Counted from the first letter of the stretch, positions 17,594-27,398 are shown. The stretch is DNA of 64,000 nucleotides from Thiomicrorhabdus arctica DSM 13458 (GCF_000381085.1 NZ_KB905899.1:868001-932000), one strand, 5' to 3'. The notes: generated by a model not told the origin, from the sequence alone. Translations and numbers: made by a program.

Positions 17594-18862
17594 CTATTTG
17601 GCCTTGGATAGCAGTTTAATCTGACGATCAACCGCTTCTTTCAGAATGATAAACCCCTGTTTAAGATCTTTTTCAGGAATGGTCAAAGGCGGGATCATTT
17701 TCATCACCTCGCCCCCGACACCACATGGGCCAAAGAGCATCCCATTTTCAAAACAATCCTTAGCAATCGCCTTAGAAAGGGTGCCATTACCCACATCAAT
17801 TGCCTGCATCATGCCTTTTCCACGAACCACAAAATCATGCTCCGGATAACTGTCCGCTATCTCTTGCAGTTCTTGACGCATCATCTCTCCCTTAGCTTGA
17901 GTCTCCAACATAAACGTATCATCTTCAAAGTAGCGCAAAGCCTCACGGCCAGCAATAAAAGAGATGTTTTGGCCTCGGAACGTTCCCGTATGCTCTCCTG
18001 GTAACCAATGCTTGTCATGCTCAGGTTTCACCAAATTCATCGCCATGGGTGTTCCCATACCGCCAAGCCCTTTTGCCAACGTAATAATGTCAGGCTCAAC
18101 GCCGAGATCATCAAAGCTAAAATATTGACCCGTACGGCCACAACCCGCTTGAATATCATCAACAATAAGCAGCGATCCGAAGTCTTGACACAGCGTTTGC
18201 AGTGCCTGCATCCACTCTTTAGAAGCGACATTCACCCCCCCTTCGGCTTGGATGGTTTCAACGATAAACGCGGCAGGTGCTTCCACACCACTGGAGGTAT
18301 TTTGGTACATGGCTCGAAGCGTATCTAGAGCCTGTATACCGCCACCTTGATGGGTTTCAAAAGGACAACGTGACACATTTAATAAGGGAACGCCGGCGGC
18401 TTGGCGAAAATAGTGATTGGCGGTACAAGAGAGCGCGCCTAAGGTCATTCCATGAAACCCTTGGGTGAATGACACCACCGTTTCTCGTTGAGTGACCTTA
18501 CGTGCCAGCTTAAGCGCCGCTTCGACCGCATTGGTACCGGTTGGGCCCATAAATTGAAGTTTGTAATCCATCTCTCTAGGTTTGAGAATGGTTTCAACAA
18601 ACGCTTTGATAAACTCTCGTTTTGGTGGTGTCATCATATCTAACGTATGAATAACACCGCCTGACTGCAAATAATCCACGATTGCGGTGGTCATTCCAGG
18701 GTTATTATGTCCAAAATTGAGCACACCTGCACCAGCATAGAAATCTATATATTCCCGACCTTCCTCATCCGTCTGGCGAGCATTATCACCCTTTACAAAG
18801 ACCGCTGGGTAAACACGACTATAAGCACGAATATCCGATTCATAAGTAGCAAACCAATCCAT
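17594..18862 (-). CDS. doeD: Diaminobutyrate transaminase of ectoine catabolism
   Basis: 422 residues, class III PLP aminotransferase. FYAGAGVLNFGHNNP, GPTGTNAVEAALKLAR, the helix FTQGFHGMTLGALSCTAN, DDIQAGCGRTG and the PLP lysine segment ITLAKGLGGMG are all present. It moves the amino group of L-2,4-diaminobutyrate to 2-oxoglutarate, giving aspartate semialdehyde. The sequence is close to biosynthetic EctB, but ectA and ectC are absent and hydrolase, deacetylase and dehydrogenase genes surround it, so the catabolic call is preferred. ATG at 18862 with AAAGGAGA upstream. Confidence 0.9.
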   Translation of the reverse strand: MDWFATYESDIRAYSRVYPAVFVKGDNARQTDEEGREYIDFYAGAGVLNFGHNNPGMTTAIVDYLQSGGVIHTLDMMTPPKREFIKAFVETILKPREMDYKLQFMGPTGTNAVEAALKLARKVTQRETVVSFTQGFHGMTLGALSCTANHYFRQAAGVPLLNVSRCPFETHQGGGIQALDTLRAMYQNTSSGVEAPAAFIVETIQAEGGVNVASKEWMQALQTLCQDFGSLLIVDDIQAGCGRTGQYFSFDDLGVEPDIITLAKGLGGMGTPMAMNLVKPEHDKHWLPGEHTGTFRGQNISFIAGREALRYFEDDTFMLETQAKGEMMRQELQEIADSYPEHDFVVRGKGMMQAIDVGNGTLSKAIAKDCFENGMLFGPCGVGGEVMKMIPPLTIPEKDLKQGFIILKEAVDRQIKLLSKAK

Positions 18863-18916
18863 GATGTTTCTCCTTTTTTGAGTGTAAAGAGACCACATCC
18901 GTGCGGTCAAAGTATT

Positions 18917-20080
18917 TTAAGCAGGAATTATGCCTACTAATTTTGAAAAACTACGCATCACTAATTCGATTAAGCGATCATTGAATTGATAGTGAGGATT
19001 ATGACAAGGGTAGTGATACATTGATTGATCCCCCTGCTGTTCAGACATGCCAATTAAAGCAAACGCGCCAGGAACTTCATTTAGGTAATAACTAAAGTCT
19101 TCAGAGGCCATAATCGGCAACATTAAATCGACTTGATTATAGTCTTCACCCAATTCATCTTGTAAAACATGGCGGAAGCTGGCGGCAACAGAAGGGTCAT
19201 TAATTGTGGCTTCATAACGGGGTAACACCTCAACCACGGCCTTCACACCATAAGATGAAGCCGTATCTTCTGATATCTGCGTGATCAACTCAGTTAATTG
19301 AAGGCGCCACTTAGGATCGGATAACCGAATACCGCCGGAAACTTTGACGGTTTGAGGAATAATGGTGACATCAGAATCAGCCAGAATGCGGGTAACACTA
19401 ACAACAACGGCGGCTTGTGGCGGTAAACGTCGACTGACAATCTGTTGTAAATTTAACGTAATCGCCGCGGCGGCTAATACCGGGTCGTGACACGCTTCTG
19501 GCTGAGAAGCGTGTCCGCCTAAACCCATTACCTCTATATTAAAACTTCCATTACCCGACATCACCGGGCCATCAGGGCATACGGCGGTGCCAAACGACAT
19601 AGCGGGCCAATTGTGCCAACCATAGATGACATCAACGCCATCAAGCGCGCCATCTTCTATCATTTTCTTGGCACCATGCCCTCCCTCTTCTGCCGGTTGA
19701 AACAGAAAGCTCACCGGGCCTTCAAGCTTACTTTCGTTTTGCTTTAACCAATAAATAGCCCCTAAAAGTGCCGCCATATGCCCGTCATGACCACACGCAT
19801 GCATCTTACCGTCAAAGGTAGAACAAAATGCGATATCGGCCTGCTCTTTGATAGGCAAACCATCCATATCCGCGCGCAGTGCAATATGCTTTCCTGCTGT
19901 ATTTTCTGAGAGCGTGGCAACCGTTCCATGGATCGCGCACACTCGCCAAGAAATAGCCCATTCATCTAAACAGTCACGAATTTTCTTGGCCGTATCCGCT
20001 TCTTGCCAGGTCAACTCAGGATATTGGTGAAACCAATGTCTTAGCTCTACTGCTCTTCGTACTGCTTTTTGCCACTCCAT
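18917..20080 (-). CDS. doeB2: N2-acetyl-L-2,4-diaminobutanoate deacetylase, M20 type
   Basis: 387 residues, M20D metallo-amidohydrolase. Metal ligands lie in MHACGHDGHMA, FQPAEEGGHGAKKMI, GWHNWP and near the C-terminus (CHNPHYQFND). The dimerisation domain has LGGHASQPEACHDPV. The family also holds hippurate and indole-acetyl-amino-acid hydrolases; position as first gene of an ectoine operon selects DoeB2. It removes acetate from the product of DoeA so that DoeD can act. Confidence 0.87.
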   Translation of the reverse strand: MEWQKAVRRAVELRHWFHQYPELTWQEADTAKKIRDCLDEWAISWRVCAIHGTVATLSENTAGKHIALRADMDGLPIKEQADIAFCSTFDGKMHACGHDGHMAALLGAIYWLKQNESKLEGPVSFLFQPAEEGGHGAKKMIEDGALDGVDVIYGWHNWPAMSFGTAVCPDGPVMSGNGSFNIEVMGLGGHASQPEACHDPVLAAAAITLNLQQIVSRRLPPQAAVVVSVTRILADSDVTIIPQTVKVSGGIRLSDPKWRLQLTELITQISEDTASSYGVKAVVEVLPRYEATINDPSVAASFRHVLQDELGEDYNQVDLMLPIMASEDFSYYLNEVPGAFALIGMSEQQGDQSMYHYPCHNPHYQFNDRLIELVMRSFSKLVGIIPA

Positions 20081-20333
20081 ATGATTCCCCTTTGATTGCT
20101 AGCAAACTATTCAAATTTGTGACTCTTTTATTAACACCTTGCACAATGAATACCAACAAAACCTCTAAGCCAGTAAGAACCAAATCCAGGGTTAACCAAC
20201 GTATTATTCAAAATAATTATGAGCGGAATAAAATTAAAATAACTCTAAATCTAATTCCATCATACATGAACTTTATACGTATTAAAATCAAGCAACACTT
20301 CTCTCAAAAGTGGGGACTCTAATTTTATAAATT

Positions 20334-20347
20334 GACCAGGCCTGGGG
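20334..20347. repeat. Palindrome variant GACCAGGCCTGGGG
   Basis: Two mismatches at the right end only; no hairpin beside it. Confidence 0.75.
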
Positions 20348-20515
20348 AAATCAAATGCCAATAAAATAACCAAACTAACGACCATTAAGCCAATGTAGAA
20401 AACGTAGCGGCCTATTACCAATTGTCATGGCATACCCTAAGGGTATTAGCTAGACATGCCATTAGTGAAAAGTTAAATGGTAAAGAATAAAAGGTAATAC
20501 TCTTTCTTTTATCAA

Positions 20516-20543
20516 CAAAAAACCCGCTAAAAAGCGGGTTTTT
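20516..20543. terminator. Terminator hairpin after the DUF11 gene
   Basis: AACCCGCT-aaaa-AGCGGGTT with A-tract and T-tract on the two sides. It is downstream of the minus-strand gene ending at 20647. Confidence 0.85.
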
Positions 20544-20549
20544 AAATTT

Positions 20550-20563
20550 GACCAGGCCTGGTT
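20550..20563. repeat. Palindrome copy GACCAGGCCTGGTT
   Basis: One terminal mismatch. It is followed by AGATTGTTTTAATTTTACTC, the same right-end sequence as the MITE-like repeat at 47751-47896. Confidence 0.88.
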
Positions 20564-20646
20564 AGATTGTTTTAATTTTACTCACCCCTCGAATCTCGAA
20601 GGTCAAAAAGTGGTTAAAATACAATCCCCTCGTTCCTTTTATTTTT

Positions 20647-21726
20647 TTATTTACATTTATTACCTCTACAGGGTTTAACCCCACCGTCAGGGTCCTGTAC
20701 CAATGTTGATTGACTCACATTGTTATTGTTCGGATTAAGATCGTCTTCAGTCAAATTGACGCTCGCACTATTGGTAAGCGTACCCGCCACGTTGGATCTG
20801 ATCACAATATCAACGTTGGCTGAGGCGCCATCGGCCAGATTACCCAGAGTACAACCCACGTCTGTTGTTGTGACGGTGGTTTTATTACCTCTCGTTTTGG
20901 TGACCGTAGTTGGTGTGCACGTTCCTTGACTTGTTACTACGGATTCAAACGTAATGTCGGCTGGTAAGGTATCGGTCAATGTGACTCTTGTCGCCTCTGC
21001 GCCAATGTTAGTCACAACAAGACGATAGGTAAGCGGCTCATTTATTTGTACTGGACTTGGATTGTCATTGATGGTGATGCTTACATCGGTTGCCATCGTG
21101 GTACCGCTGCCCTCAAACAATTGCAGATAAAACGAACGTGGAATGAAACCATTAGGATCAAGGGTGGAGACTACTTTTTGATCCGTTACGTTATACATTA
21201 TGGCAGAACTGCTCCCCTGCGCATGTCGGTTGTATAAAGGGGTTGGAATGTTATCGGTACCAATGGCTTCGTACTGCATACTAAACCATCCACCCGAAGC
21301 ACCGCTATAATACAAGCCTGGTTCAGATGTGAACACAAACTGCTCGCTCGGATCGAGCTGAATCGTCACTGCCGGGTGTTCTCCAGCGGGTAAATCTCGA
21401 GAGATTTCAGCTACGAGGGCCCCTAAAAGTCCTGTTACCGGATCAACGCCGTAAAAACGAAATGTGGCTTTAAATGGTGGATCTGTTTCGTAAGATGATT
21501 TATAGCCAAACGTGAACGCACTCACCACATGACTGCCAGCAAAAGGCACATCATCCGCCCATTCCCGCGTACCACCGGTAGAGTAGACCGGCGCAGGGGA
21601 AATGGATGAGGGGGATATATTATTGTAGTAGACTGTATCTGCCTGCGCATGCACACTGCCGGAATGCAATGCAAAACCGACGAGTACCGCCGCAAAAAAT
21701 ATCTTTATTCTTATGGTAAATTCCAT
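20647..21726 (-). CDS. Secreted protein with a DUF11 (cell-wall/CARDB-like) repeat
   Basis: 359 residues. Signal peptide to about residue 28 (VHAQA). Residues 30-205 form an unrecognised beta-rich region (TREWADDVPFAGSHVVSAF) with many aromatic residues. Residues about 215-340 are a DUF11 domain (DVSITINDNPSPVQINEPLTY, VTLTDTLPADITF, NSASVNLTEDDLNPNNN). The C-terminus is short and basic with two cysteines (KPCRGNKCK), and there is no membrane anchor. It is probably extracellular or surface-associated; the role is unknown. Confidence 0.85.
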   Translation of the reverse strand: MEFTIRIKIFFAAVLVGFALHSGSVHAQADTVYYNNISPSSISPAPVYSTGGTREWADDVPFAGSHVVSAFTFGYKSSYETDPPFKATFRFYGVDPVTGLLGALVAEISRDLPAGEHPAVTIQLDPSEQFVFTSEPGLYYSGASGGWFSMQYEAIGTDNIPTPLYNRHAQGSSSAIMYNVTDQKVVSTLDPNGFIPRSFYLQLFEGSGTTMATDVSITINDNPSPVQINEPLTYRLVVTNIGAEATRVTLTDTLPADITFESVVTSQGTCTPTTVTKTRGNKTTVTTTDVGCTLGNLADGASANVDIVIRSNVAGTLTNSASVNLTEDDLNPNNNNVSQSTLVQDPDGGVKPCRGNKCK

Positions 21727-22342
21727 TCTTAATCTCCTTTTTATATTGAATTATTGGGTACTGCCTGACCCCATTAATTTTTAAGCTGACTCCAATTATT
21801 ACTTTGGTGAATTGAACTCATACACCATGATGGGATGAGTTGCCCAAGAAAACCTCACAAAAGGTTCACATATGAGTACTATTTCCTGTTCATTTTGTTG
21901 CGTAACATAATCTAGAGTTTCATGTGCACGTGGGTTGTATGAGCGATGAGCAAAAAGGTATATTTAAAATTAATAGGGAGAAGGAATAGAGGGGTCAGCT
22001 TGAATTCAGAAACTACGAAATAAAATTTACAAAAAAACTGCTAAAACGCGGCCTTTCAAAAAGTGAGTCTTCATCCGTTGTAAATAAAGACCAGCGAGCC
22101 CTTCTGCTTGGATGAATTTAAATTGAACATTCCCAATCCACCTTGAATTAGAACGAAATAAACCCAATCTATCTCCATTGATTAATTTCCTTTATCCCAT
22201 TGATTTCATTTATTTTTTCCTATTTCACTCTAAAAACATCATTTCATTAAACATCAATAAATACTTCATTGCCCTGTCACAGTATTTTTTTACATTAAAG
22301 TCTCACCCAATTACTTAAATCTACTTATAAAAGGAAATGACC
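21727..22342. other. Long intergenic region before phoD-like gene
   Basis: About 600 bp between two divergent genes. The text GGGGTCAGCTTGAATTCAG near 21992 recalls the left end of the MITE-like repeat (GGGGTCAGAGTAAAATT), but the rest does not match. No gene, hairpin or RNA seen. Confidence 0.5.
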
Positions 22343-23932
22343 ATGTACAACTTTAAACATTTGTTTGTCATGACTGCGTTGTCACTCTCATTGAATGTCG
22401 CCCAGGCGACTCCAACTATTGAACAACCCGTTATGAAACAGGGCATCCAAATTGGTGATGTCACCGAAGGCCGTGCCGTTATATGGAGTCGTGCAGACCG
22501 CCCTTCTCGAATGATGGTGGAATACGCGTTTGATAATAATTTTAATGATGCCATTAAGGTAAAAGGACCATACGCTACGCCTGAAACTGACTTTACCACC
22601 AAGCAGGATTTAACCAAACTGCCTGCAGGTAAAGAAATATTCATTAAGGTCTGGTATGAAGACTTAACAAATAATCATAATAAAAGCACACCTGTGACAG
22701 GTCATTTCCATACCATCGGTAAACACGACAATATTCGCTTCGTCTGGGGTGGTGATGTCGGTGGTCAAGGCTGGGGAATTAATCCGGACTTCGGCGGCAT
22801 GAAAATATACGAAGCGATGCGCCAGGTCAATCCGCAGTTTTTCATTCAAAGTGGTGACAGCGTCTATTCCGATGGACCTATAAAGGCAAGCGTTGTGGCC
22901 GAAAACGGTCAAGTCTGGAACAATCTGGTCACACCAGAAGTCAGTAAGGTCGCTGAAACCCTGAATGAATTCCGCGGTCGTTACAAATACAACCTGCTGG
23001 ATGAAAACATGCTTCGTTTTAATGCAGAAGTACCGCAAATATGGCAGTGGGATGACCATGAAGTGGCCAATAACTGGTCTGACTCAAAAGATTTAAGTGC
23101 CGACAACCGTTACACTGTCAAAGATATACCACTGCTTGTCGCTCGTGCCTCGCAGGCATTTCATGAATACGCGCCTTTACGTCCACATAATATCGAAGAA
23201 CCAGACCGCATCTATCGCAAGATATCTTACGGTGATTTGTTGGATGTATTTGTATTGGACATGCGCAGTTATCGTGGACCAAATACCAATAACCTACAGT
23301 CGCAGGAAAGTGCTGAGACTGCATTTTTAGGGGAGGCACAATTAGCTTGGCTACAAAAAGGACTGAAAAATTCTCATGCAACATGGAAAGTCATCTCTTC
23401 GGATATGCCCATCGGCTTAAATATCAGTGATGACTACATCCACAAGCCACCTCAAAAATGGGAAGCTATCTCTAATGGGAATGATGGCCCTGCGGCAGGA
23501 CGTGAATTAGAAATGGCGCGTCTGTTTAGCTTTATTAAACATAAGCACATTGAAAATATCGTGTGGTTAACCGCAGACGTACATTACGCCGCGGCCCATT
23601 TTTATAATCCAGCGAATGCTGCAACCAAAGACTTTACCCCTTTCTGGGAATTTATTGCCGGACCTCTAAATGCCGGAACCTTCGGACCAAACAGTACAGA
23701 CGGCACCTTCGGTCCACAAGTCGTTTTCAGCAAAGCACCACCGGCTGGCCAAGCTAATTTATCACCTTATGCAGGTCTGCAGTTCTTCGGTGAAGTGAAC
23801 ATCGACAGAGGGTCTCGAGAAATGATCGTGGATTTGAAAGATATTGATGGCAACATCGTATTTAGCAAAACGCTTTCAGCTGAGGAAAATGAAGATAACC
23901 GTCATGAAAGAGATGACAGAGATGAGGATTAA
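22343..23932 (+). CDS. PhoD-like alkaline phosphatase/phosphodiesterase, exported
   Basis: 529 residues with a signal peptide (hydrophobic to about residue 20, AQAT). The fold is the PhoD metallophosphatase: an N-terminal beta domain, then WGGDVGGQGWG, FFIQSGDSVYSDGP, WDDHEVANNW, VLDMRSYRGP and, late, WLTADVHYAAAH. These carry the metal-binding Asp, Asn and His residues of the family. It should release phosphate from extracellular phosphoesters. The tail is very charged (HERDDRDED). Start chosen at the ATG at 22343, which is better spaced from AAAGGA than the ATG six bases before it. No Pho box recognised. Confidence 0.88.
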   Translation: MYNFKHLFVMTALSLSLNVAQATPTIEQPVMKQGIQIGDVTEGRAVIWSRADRPSRMMVEYAFDNNFNDAIKVKGPYATPETDFTTKQDLTKLPAGKEIFIKVWYEDLTNNHNKSTPVTGHFHTIGKHDNIRFVWGGDVGGQGWGINPDFGGMKIYEAMRQVNPQFFIQSGDSVYSDGPIKASVVAENGQVWNNLVTPEVSKVAETLNEFRGRYKYNLLDENMLRFNAEVPQIWQWDDHEVANNWSDSKDLSADNRYTVKDIPLLVARASQAFHEYAPLRPHNIEEPDRIYRKISYGDLLDVFVLDMRSYRGPNTNNLQSQESAETAFLGEAQLAWLQKGLKNSHATWKVISSDMPIGLNISDDYIHKPPQKWEAISNGNDGPAAGRELEMARLFSFIKHKHIENIVWLTADVHYAAAHFYNPANAATKDFTPFWEFIAGPLNAGTFGPNSTDGTFGPQVVFSKAPPAGQANLSPYAGLQFFGEVNIDRGSREMIVDLKDIDGNIVFSKTLSAEENEDNRHERDDRDED

Positions 23933-23971
23933 ACCAACGGTCAATAATGCTTGTTAAACATTAACACGACG

Positions 23972-24001
23972 CCCGGTGCTCACACACCGGGTTCTTTTTT
24001 T
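23972..24001 (+). terminator. Intrinsic terminator after the phoD-like gene
   Basis: CCCGGTG / CACCGGG with a 6-base loop followed by TTCTTTTTTT. Confidence 0.88.
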
Positions 24002-24063
24002 AAAAAGAGGAAAAATGGTAGCCCCCTCTTTGTAAAACTTCAAAATTAGAAGGACCACACAAC

Positions 24064-24312
24064 TTAACGATAAAAGACTTCAACCGTACCTTTCAGCTTA
24101 ATCAAAAGCGGTTGTCCTCTGCGGTCCAACGCTTTAGGTGACGCAACTTTTACCCAACCTTCACTGATGCAATATTCCTCAACATCGGTACGCTCTTTTC
24201 CGTTCAACCGAATACCAATGTCGTGCTCGAAAATGTCTGCCACATGATGTGGGCTACTGGGATTACCCGAAAGACGATCTGGGAAAGCGGGAAGTGATTG
24301 AGTATCGCTCAT
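24064..24312 (-). CDS. DUF3297 family protein
   Basis: 82 residues. The sequence matches DUF3297 along its whole length: LPAFPDRLSGNPSSPH, GIRLNGKERTDVEEYCISEGW, and an end at LLIKLKGTVEVFYR. Widespread small cytosolic protein of unknown function. Confidence 0.9.
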   Translation of the reverse strand: MSDTQSLPAFPDRLSGNPSSPHHVADIFEHDIGIRLNGKERTDVEEYCISEGWVKVASPKALDRRGQPLLIKLKGTVEVFYR

Positions 24313-24553
24313 GTTCGTGACCTGAATTAAATAAAAAGTACGCCATTGTAGACAATAAAGATGGGATGCTCAAGAACTGCCGTCGCCGTTTAATCGCATT
24401 GTTTAATGATTTGTGAATTTCGGCTAATTTATGGAGTTATTCATAAGATCTCCAAATCGCGACGGCTTTTCGGACAATAAGTAGATAAAAAGATTTTCTA
24501 TTTTTCTGCGAATCTACTTAATTTGGCCGCGACCCTAATTATTGCGATCCTAT

Positions 24554-25804
24554 CTACTGCCTACGTCTCTGAGGTTTACCCCGACGTCGGGATTTAGGTT
24601 TAAGCTGAGGTTTAGTATCTGGTTCAAAATTTCCGTACTCGTCATCATCAAATTTGCTTATTGGAGCCTTCTCAGTAGGCATAAAACCACGGAAAATCTT
24701 ACGCTCAAACTGAAACCCAATGACCTCCTCAATAGACTTTAACTGTTTATACTCATCCTCGCTGACCAATGAAACCGCCAAACCAAAGGTGCCAGCACGA
24801 CCCGTACGACCAATGCGATGCACATAGTCCTCTGCGACATAAGGCAGATCAAAGTTAACCACACAAGGTAGTTGACTCACATCAAGACCCCGAGCAGCAA
24901 TATCCGTGGCGACCAATGCCACAACCTGACCACTTCTAAAATCCTCTAAGGCATGGGTACGTGCGTACTGGGTTCTATTTGCATGGATGGATGCCGCACT
25001 AATGCCAGAACTTTCCAGTTCGCTTACCAAACTATCCGCCCCTTTTTTGGTACGACTAAAGACCAACACTTGATGCCATTTGTTCTTTTTAATCAGGTCA
25101 ATCAATAGCTCGCTTTTACGCTCTTTATCAACAGGATGAATGACCTGCTTAATCGTAGGCGCCGTGCTGTTCTCGGCAGCCACCTCAATCAAAAGTGGAT
25201 TATTGAACATCCCTTCAGAAAGCAATTTGACCTCTGTAGAAAACGTCGCTGAAAACATCAAGGTTTGACGTTTGTCAGGCAGCAATATTTGAATACGACG
25301 GATATCATCGATAAACCCCATATCCAACATACGATCAGCTTCATCCAAGACCAATATCTCAAGCTCATCAAAGTTAATCGCCCCTTGACCATAAAGATCA
25401 AGCAAACGACCCGGCGTCGCAACCAGCACATCTACCCCTTCTTGCAGCGCAGCTATCTGCGGCTCAATCCTCACACCGCCAAACACCGCGGTAGAGCGAA
25501 TATTCATATGGCGGCTATAGTTCTGAACACTTTCGCTTACCTGAGCAGCAAGCTCGCGGGTCGGCGTAAGCACTAACGCACGTACATGCAGAGCCCCAGG
25601 ACGAGCACCACCAGACAAAAGCTGCACCATCGGCAGCGTAAAGCTCGCCGTTTTCCCCGTACCCGTATGGGCCGCCGCCATCACATCACGCCCACTAAGC
25701 ACCGCAGGAATCGCTTTAATCTGTATCGCTGTTGGTATTGTATAACCTTGTTCAGCAACCGCTTTCAACAACTCATCACACAAGTTTAAAGAGGCAAATG
25801 ACAT
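24554..25804 (-). CDS. rhlE: DEAD-box RNA helicase, RhlE type
   Basis: 416 residues. All helicase motifs are visible in order: the Q motif ([11 protein letters not shown]), [45 protein letters not shown] and [10 protein letters not shown]. The basic tail ([15 protein letters not shown]) suits RNA binding. RhlE-type helicases help ribosome assembly and RNA turnover, often in the cold. It lies immediately beyond the end of the integron array, on the same strand as the cassettes. Confidence 0.93.
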   Translation of the reverse strand: MSFASLNLCDELLKAVAEQGYTIPTAIQIKAIPAVLSGRDVMAAAHTGTGKTASFTLPMVQLLSGGARPGALHVRALVLTPTRELAAQVSESVQNYSRHMNIRSTAVFGGVRIEPQIAALQEGVDVLVATPGRLLDLYGQGAINFDELEILVLDEADRMLDMGFIDDIRRIQILLPDKRQTLMFSATFSTEVKLLSEGMFNNPLLIEVAAENSTAPTIKQVIHPVDKERKSELLIDLIKKNKWHQVLVFSRTKKGADSLVSELESSGISAASIHANRTQYARTHALEDFRSGQVVALVATDIAARGLDVSQLPCVVNFDLPYVAEDYVHRIGRTGRAGTFGLAVSLVSEDEYKQLKSIEEVIGFQFERKIFRGFMPTEKAPISKFDDDEYGNFEPDTKPQLKPKSRRRGKPQRRRQ

Positions 25805-25977
25805 AAAAAATATTCCTTGGATTGATTAATGAGAAATGTGCGAGAAGTACGGTTTTTTTCTAAGGTATGGTAACGCAATTGAATAAGGTCAGGTCTTGCT
25901 TATTTCTGATGTGTCTTGAGTGGCTTTTGGGAACTTCGAAGGGAATTAAATAAGGATAATTGAAATAAACAGGCTTC

Positions 25978-26304
25978 TCAACAAGATATGAAAATCAGTT
26001 TCCCAAATCGACCAGGCCTGGTAACTTTTAAATAAAAGACGTCCACTTTTCCTCCTTTTCCTTTCCCCTTTGCCTTGAGATTTTGGATTCTGCGTACAAG
26101 AAATAACCTGGGAAGAGAATTATCAATATCTGTCAATTTCTCATGAAGTTCTTCAACAGTTTCTGTCATATATTTTCCAGTTGCATAACGTCTCGCATAA
26201 ATGGCCGAACGGTACCGAGAACCGAACCCGCGCATTTTGCGAGCGATTTTGATGCGATTGTTATGGCTACGTTGGTATGTTGGCAAGTTGATTATTTTTT
26301 CCAT
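25978..26304 (-). CDS. Small basic protein or gene remnant at the end of the integron
   Basis: About 108 residues and very basic (RKMRGFGSRYRSAIYARRYA, NLKAKGKGKGGK). It overlaps the end of the preceding cassette gene by about 38 bases in another frame. Its last 16 residues are read through a copy of the GACCAGGCCTGGT palindrome (26010-26022), so the natural C-terminus has probably been replaced. I recognise no family. It may be a real gene translated after the overlap or a decayed fragment. Confidence 0.4.
   Translation of the reverse strand: MEKIINLPTYQRSHNNRIKIARKMRGFGSRYRSAIYARRYATGKYMTETVEELHEKLTDIDNSLPRLFLVRRIQNLKAKGKGKGGKVDVFYLKVTRPGRFGKLIFISC
26010..26022. repeat. Palindrome copy GACCAGGCCTGGT inside an open frame
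   Basis: 13 of 14 bases of the consensus. It is the only full copy that lies in a predicted open frame, which supports the view that this frame is a remnant. Confidence 0.85.
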
Positions 26305-26863
26305 AATTACTTGCAAGATAATAGCGAATTTCCCACATGGATCGGCGTTTAATGTGCTTGCCTTTTGACGATTGAACGTGAAAGCTCATAAGTGAAAACA
26401 AAAGATAATTTATTGTTTTTGAACTAAAAAGGCATTCTTGCGCTTCAAGAATAACATTCATCATGTCATCCAACGGGATAGTTGCAGTAATTGATTCTCC
26501 TTCTACGAGAGCTTTGCTGGGATCTCGGTTATATGAAACAACTAGGTCGCTTGCGTAAGTTGTTAATGGTTTTGTGCCTGTAAAATCATCTAGTGCTCGA
26601 AGTATTTTCAAAGATTTAGGTACGGAAAGCCTTGGCTCGCTGTTCCCCGTAGGTAATGGAAACCGGATAGAGCTGATGACGATTGGTTTTTCTGATTTGT
26701 TTGTAACTGTAATTACCGCAGAAATTTTTCCATGAATTTCTTTCAATTCAGAATATGTAGAAAGTCTAGTGCGTTTAGACCTAATTAAATAGATTAGGGT
26801 AAAGACTGAGCAAAAAGTAGTTATCGAAAGAAGAGTTAGCTTTATAAGCTCAATATTTTCCAT
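26267..26863 (-). CDS. Integron cassette 11: membrane-anchored protein of unknown function
   Basis: 198 residues. One N-terminal transmembrane helix (about residues 6-26) precedes a soluble domain with a beta-rich pattern (KISAVITVTNKSEKPIVISS). The helix-plus-beta layout recalls other cassette proteins of unknown role. Start ATG at 26863 with AGAGG upstream; the frame is open a little further, into the attC of the previous cassette. No attC follows it. Confidence 0.65.
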   Translation of the reverse strand: MENIELIKLTLLSITTFCSVFTLIYLIRSKRTRLSTYSELKEIHGKISAVITVTNKSEKPIVISSIRFPLPTGNSEPRLSVPKSLKILRALDDFTGTKPLTTYASDLVVSYNRDPSKALVEGESITATIPLDDMMNVILEAQECLFSSKTINYLLFSLMSFHVQSSKGKHIKRRSMWEIRYYLASNYGKNNQLANIPT

Positions 26864-26877
26864 GTGTACCTCTTTTG

Positions 26878-26953
26878 CCATAACGCCGCAAATAACCGGG
26901 CGCAGATGAAGCGCAGCGGAATTTGCGATCCGTGTTAATTTGCCTTGTTAGGG
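26878..26953 (-). repeat. attC of cassette 10
   Basis: Ends CATAAC / GTTAGGG with an internal imperfect inverted repeat (GCAAAT.. ATTTGC, GCGCAG.. GCGCAG-type arms). Confidence 0.85.
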
Positions 26954-26959
26954 GCTGCG

Positions 26960-27331
26960 TCATTCTTGAGATTTCCGCAATTTTACGACCTTGTACACCC
27001 AAACTATTGCAGCACAAAAAAATACTATCCCGGCAAAAACGGAGGCGGTTGATATAACTAGGGATAACGCAGTCATACTTGGCACAAAAGCCAAGATTTG
27101 ACTAACTGCAGAAATGGGATTCGGATTCCTTGCTTCATCTTCCGGGGTTAATCTTGCTAGTCCGGCATAAGCGATGGTCGACGGAATGCTGATTGCGAAA
27201 AGAACGAGAATCACTTCAGTAAGCCAGCAACAATCACTCGCTGGGCTTTTGACGAGGTAAAGCACAATTGCGAACTGGAATGCAGCATATGCCCTCATAG
27301 TGTTTCTCATTTCTTTATGATGCTCAGACAT
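26960..27331 (-). CDS. Integron cassette 10: small integral membrane protein
   Basis: 123 residues with three or four hydrophobic segments (about 13-30, 38-58, 70-90, 92-112). Short membrane proteins of this kind are common cassette cargo. No motif recognised. ATG start; the stop lies six bases before its attC. Confidence 0.75.
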   Translation of the reverse strand: MSEHHKEMRNTMRAYAAFQFAIVLYLVKSPASDCCWLTEVILVLFAISIPSTIAYAGLARLTPEDEARNPNPISAVSQILAFVPSMTALSLVISTASVFAGIVFFCAAIVWVYKVVKLRKSQE

Positions 27332-27337
27332 AACTAC

Positions 27338-27398
27338 CCCTAACGTTTAAGCTAACCGGCCGCGCGTTAGCGCGGTCGGGTTGAGTGAATTGTTAGTT
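27338..27398 (-). repeat. attC of cassette 9
   Basis: Core ends CCTAAC and GTTAGTT enclose the arms GCTAACCGGCCGCGCGTTAG-like and CGCGGTCGGGTTGAG, which pair imperfectly. Confidence 0.85.

Larger units (their letters stand above)
20081..20646. other. Upstream region of the ectoine operon
   Basis: 566 bp without a gene. It contains an inverted repeat ATACCC-TAA-GGGTAT (20432-20446), a terminator (20516-20543) and two palindrome copies (20334-20347, 20550-20563). No EnuR/DoeX-type regulator gene is next to the operon, so the inverted repeat is the only visible candidate operator. Confidence 0.6.

Noticed and set aside
17594-18862. Calling the transaminase EctB and the operon ectoine biosynthesis
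   Set aside because: ectA and ectC are missing and ectoine hydrolase, deacetylase and aldehyde dehydrogenase are present.
24479-24520. Inverted repeat TAAGTAGAT / ATCTACTTA downstream of rhlE
   Set aside because: Loop of 23 bases and no T-tract in the transcription direction; weak as terminator or operator.
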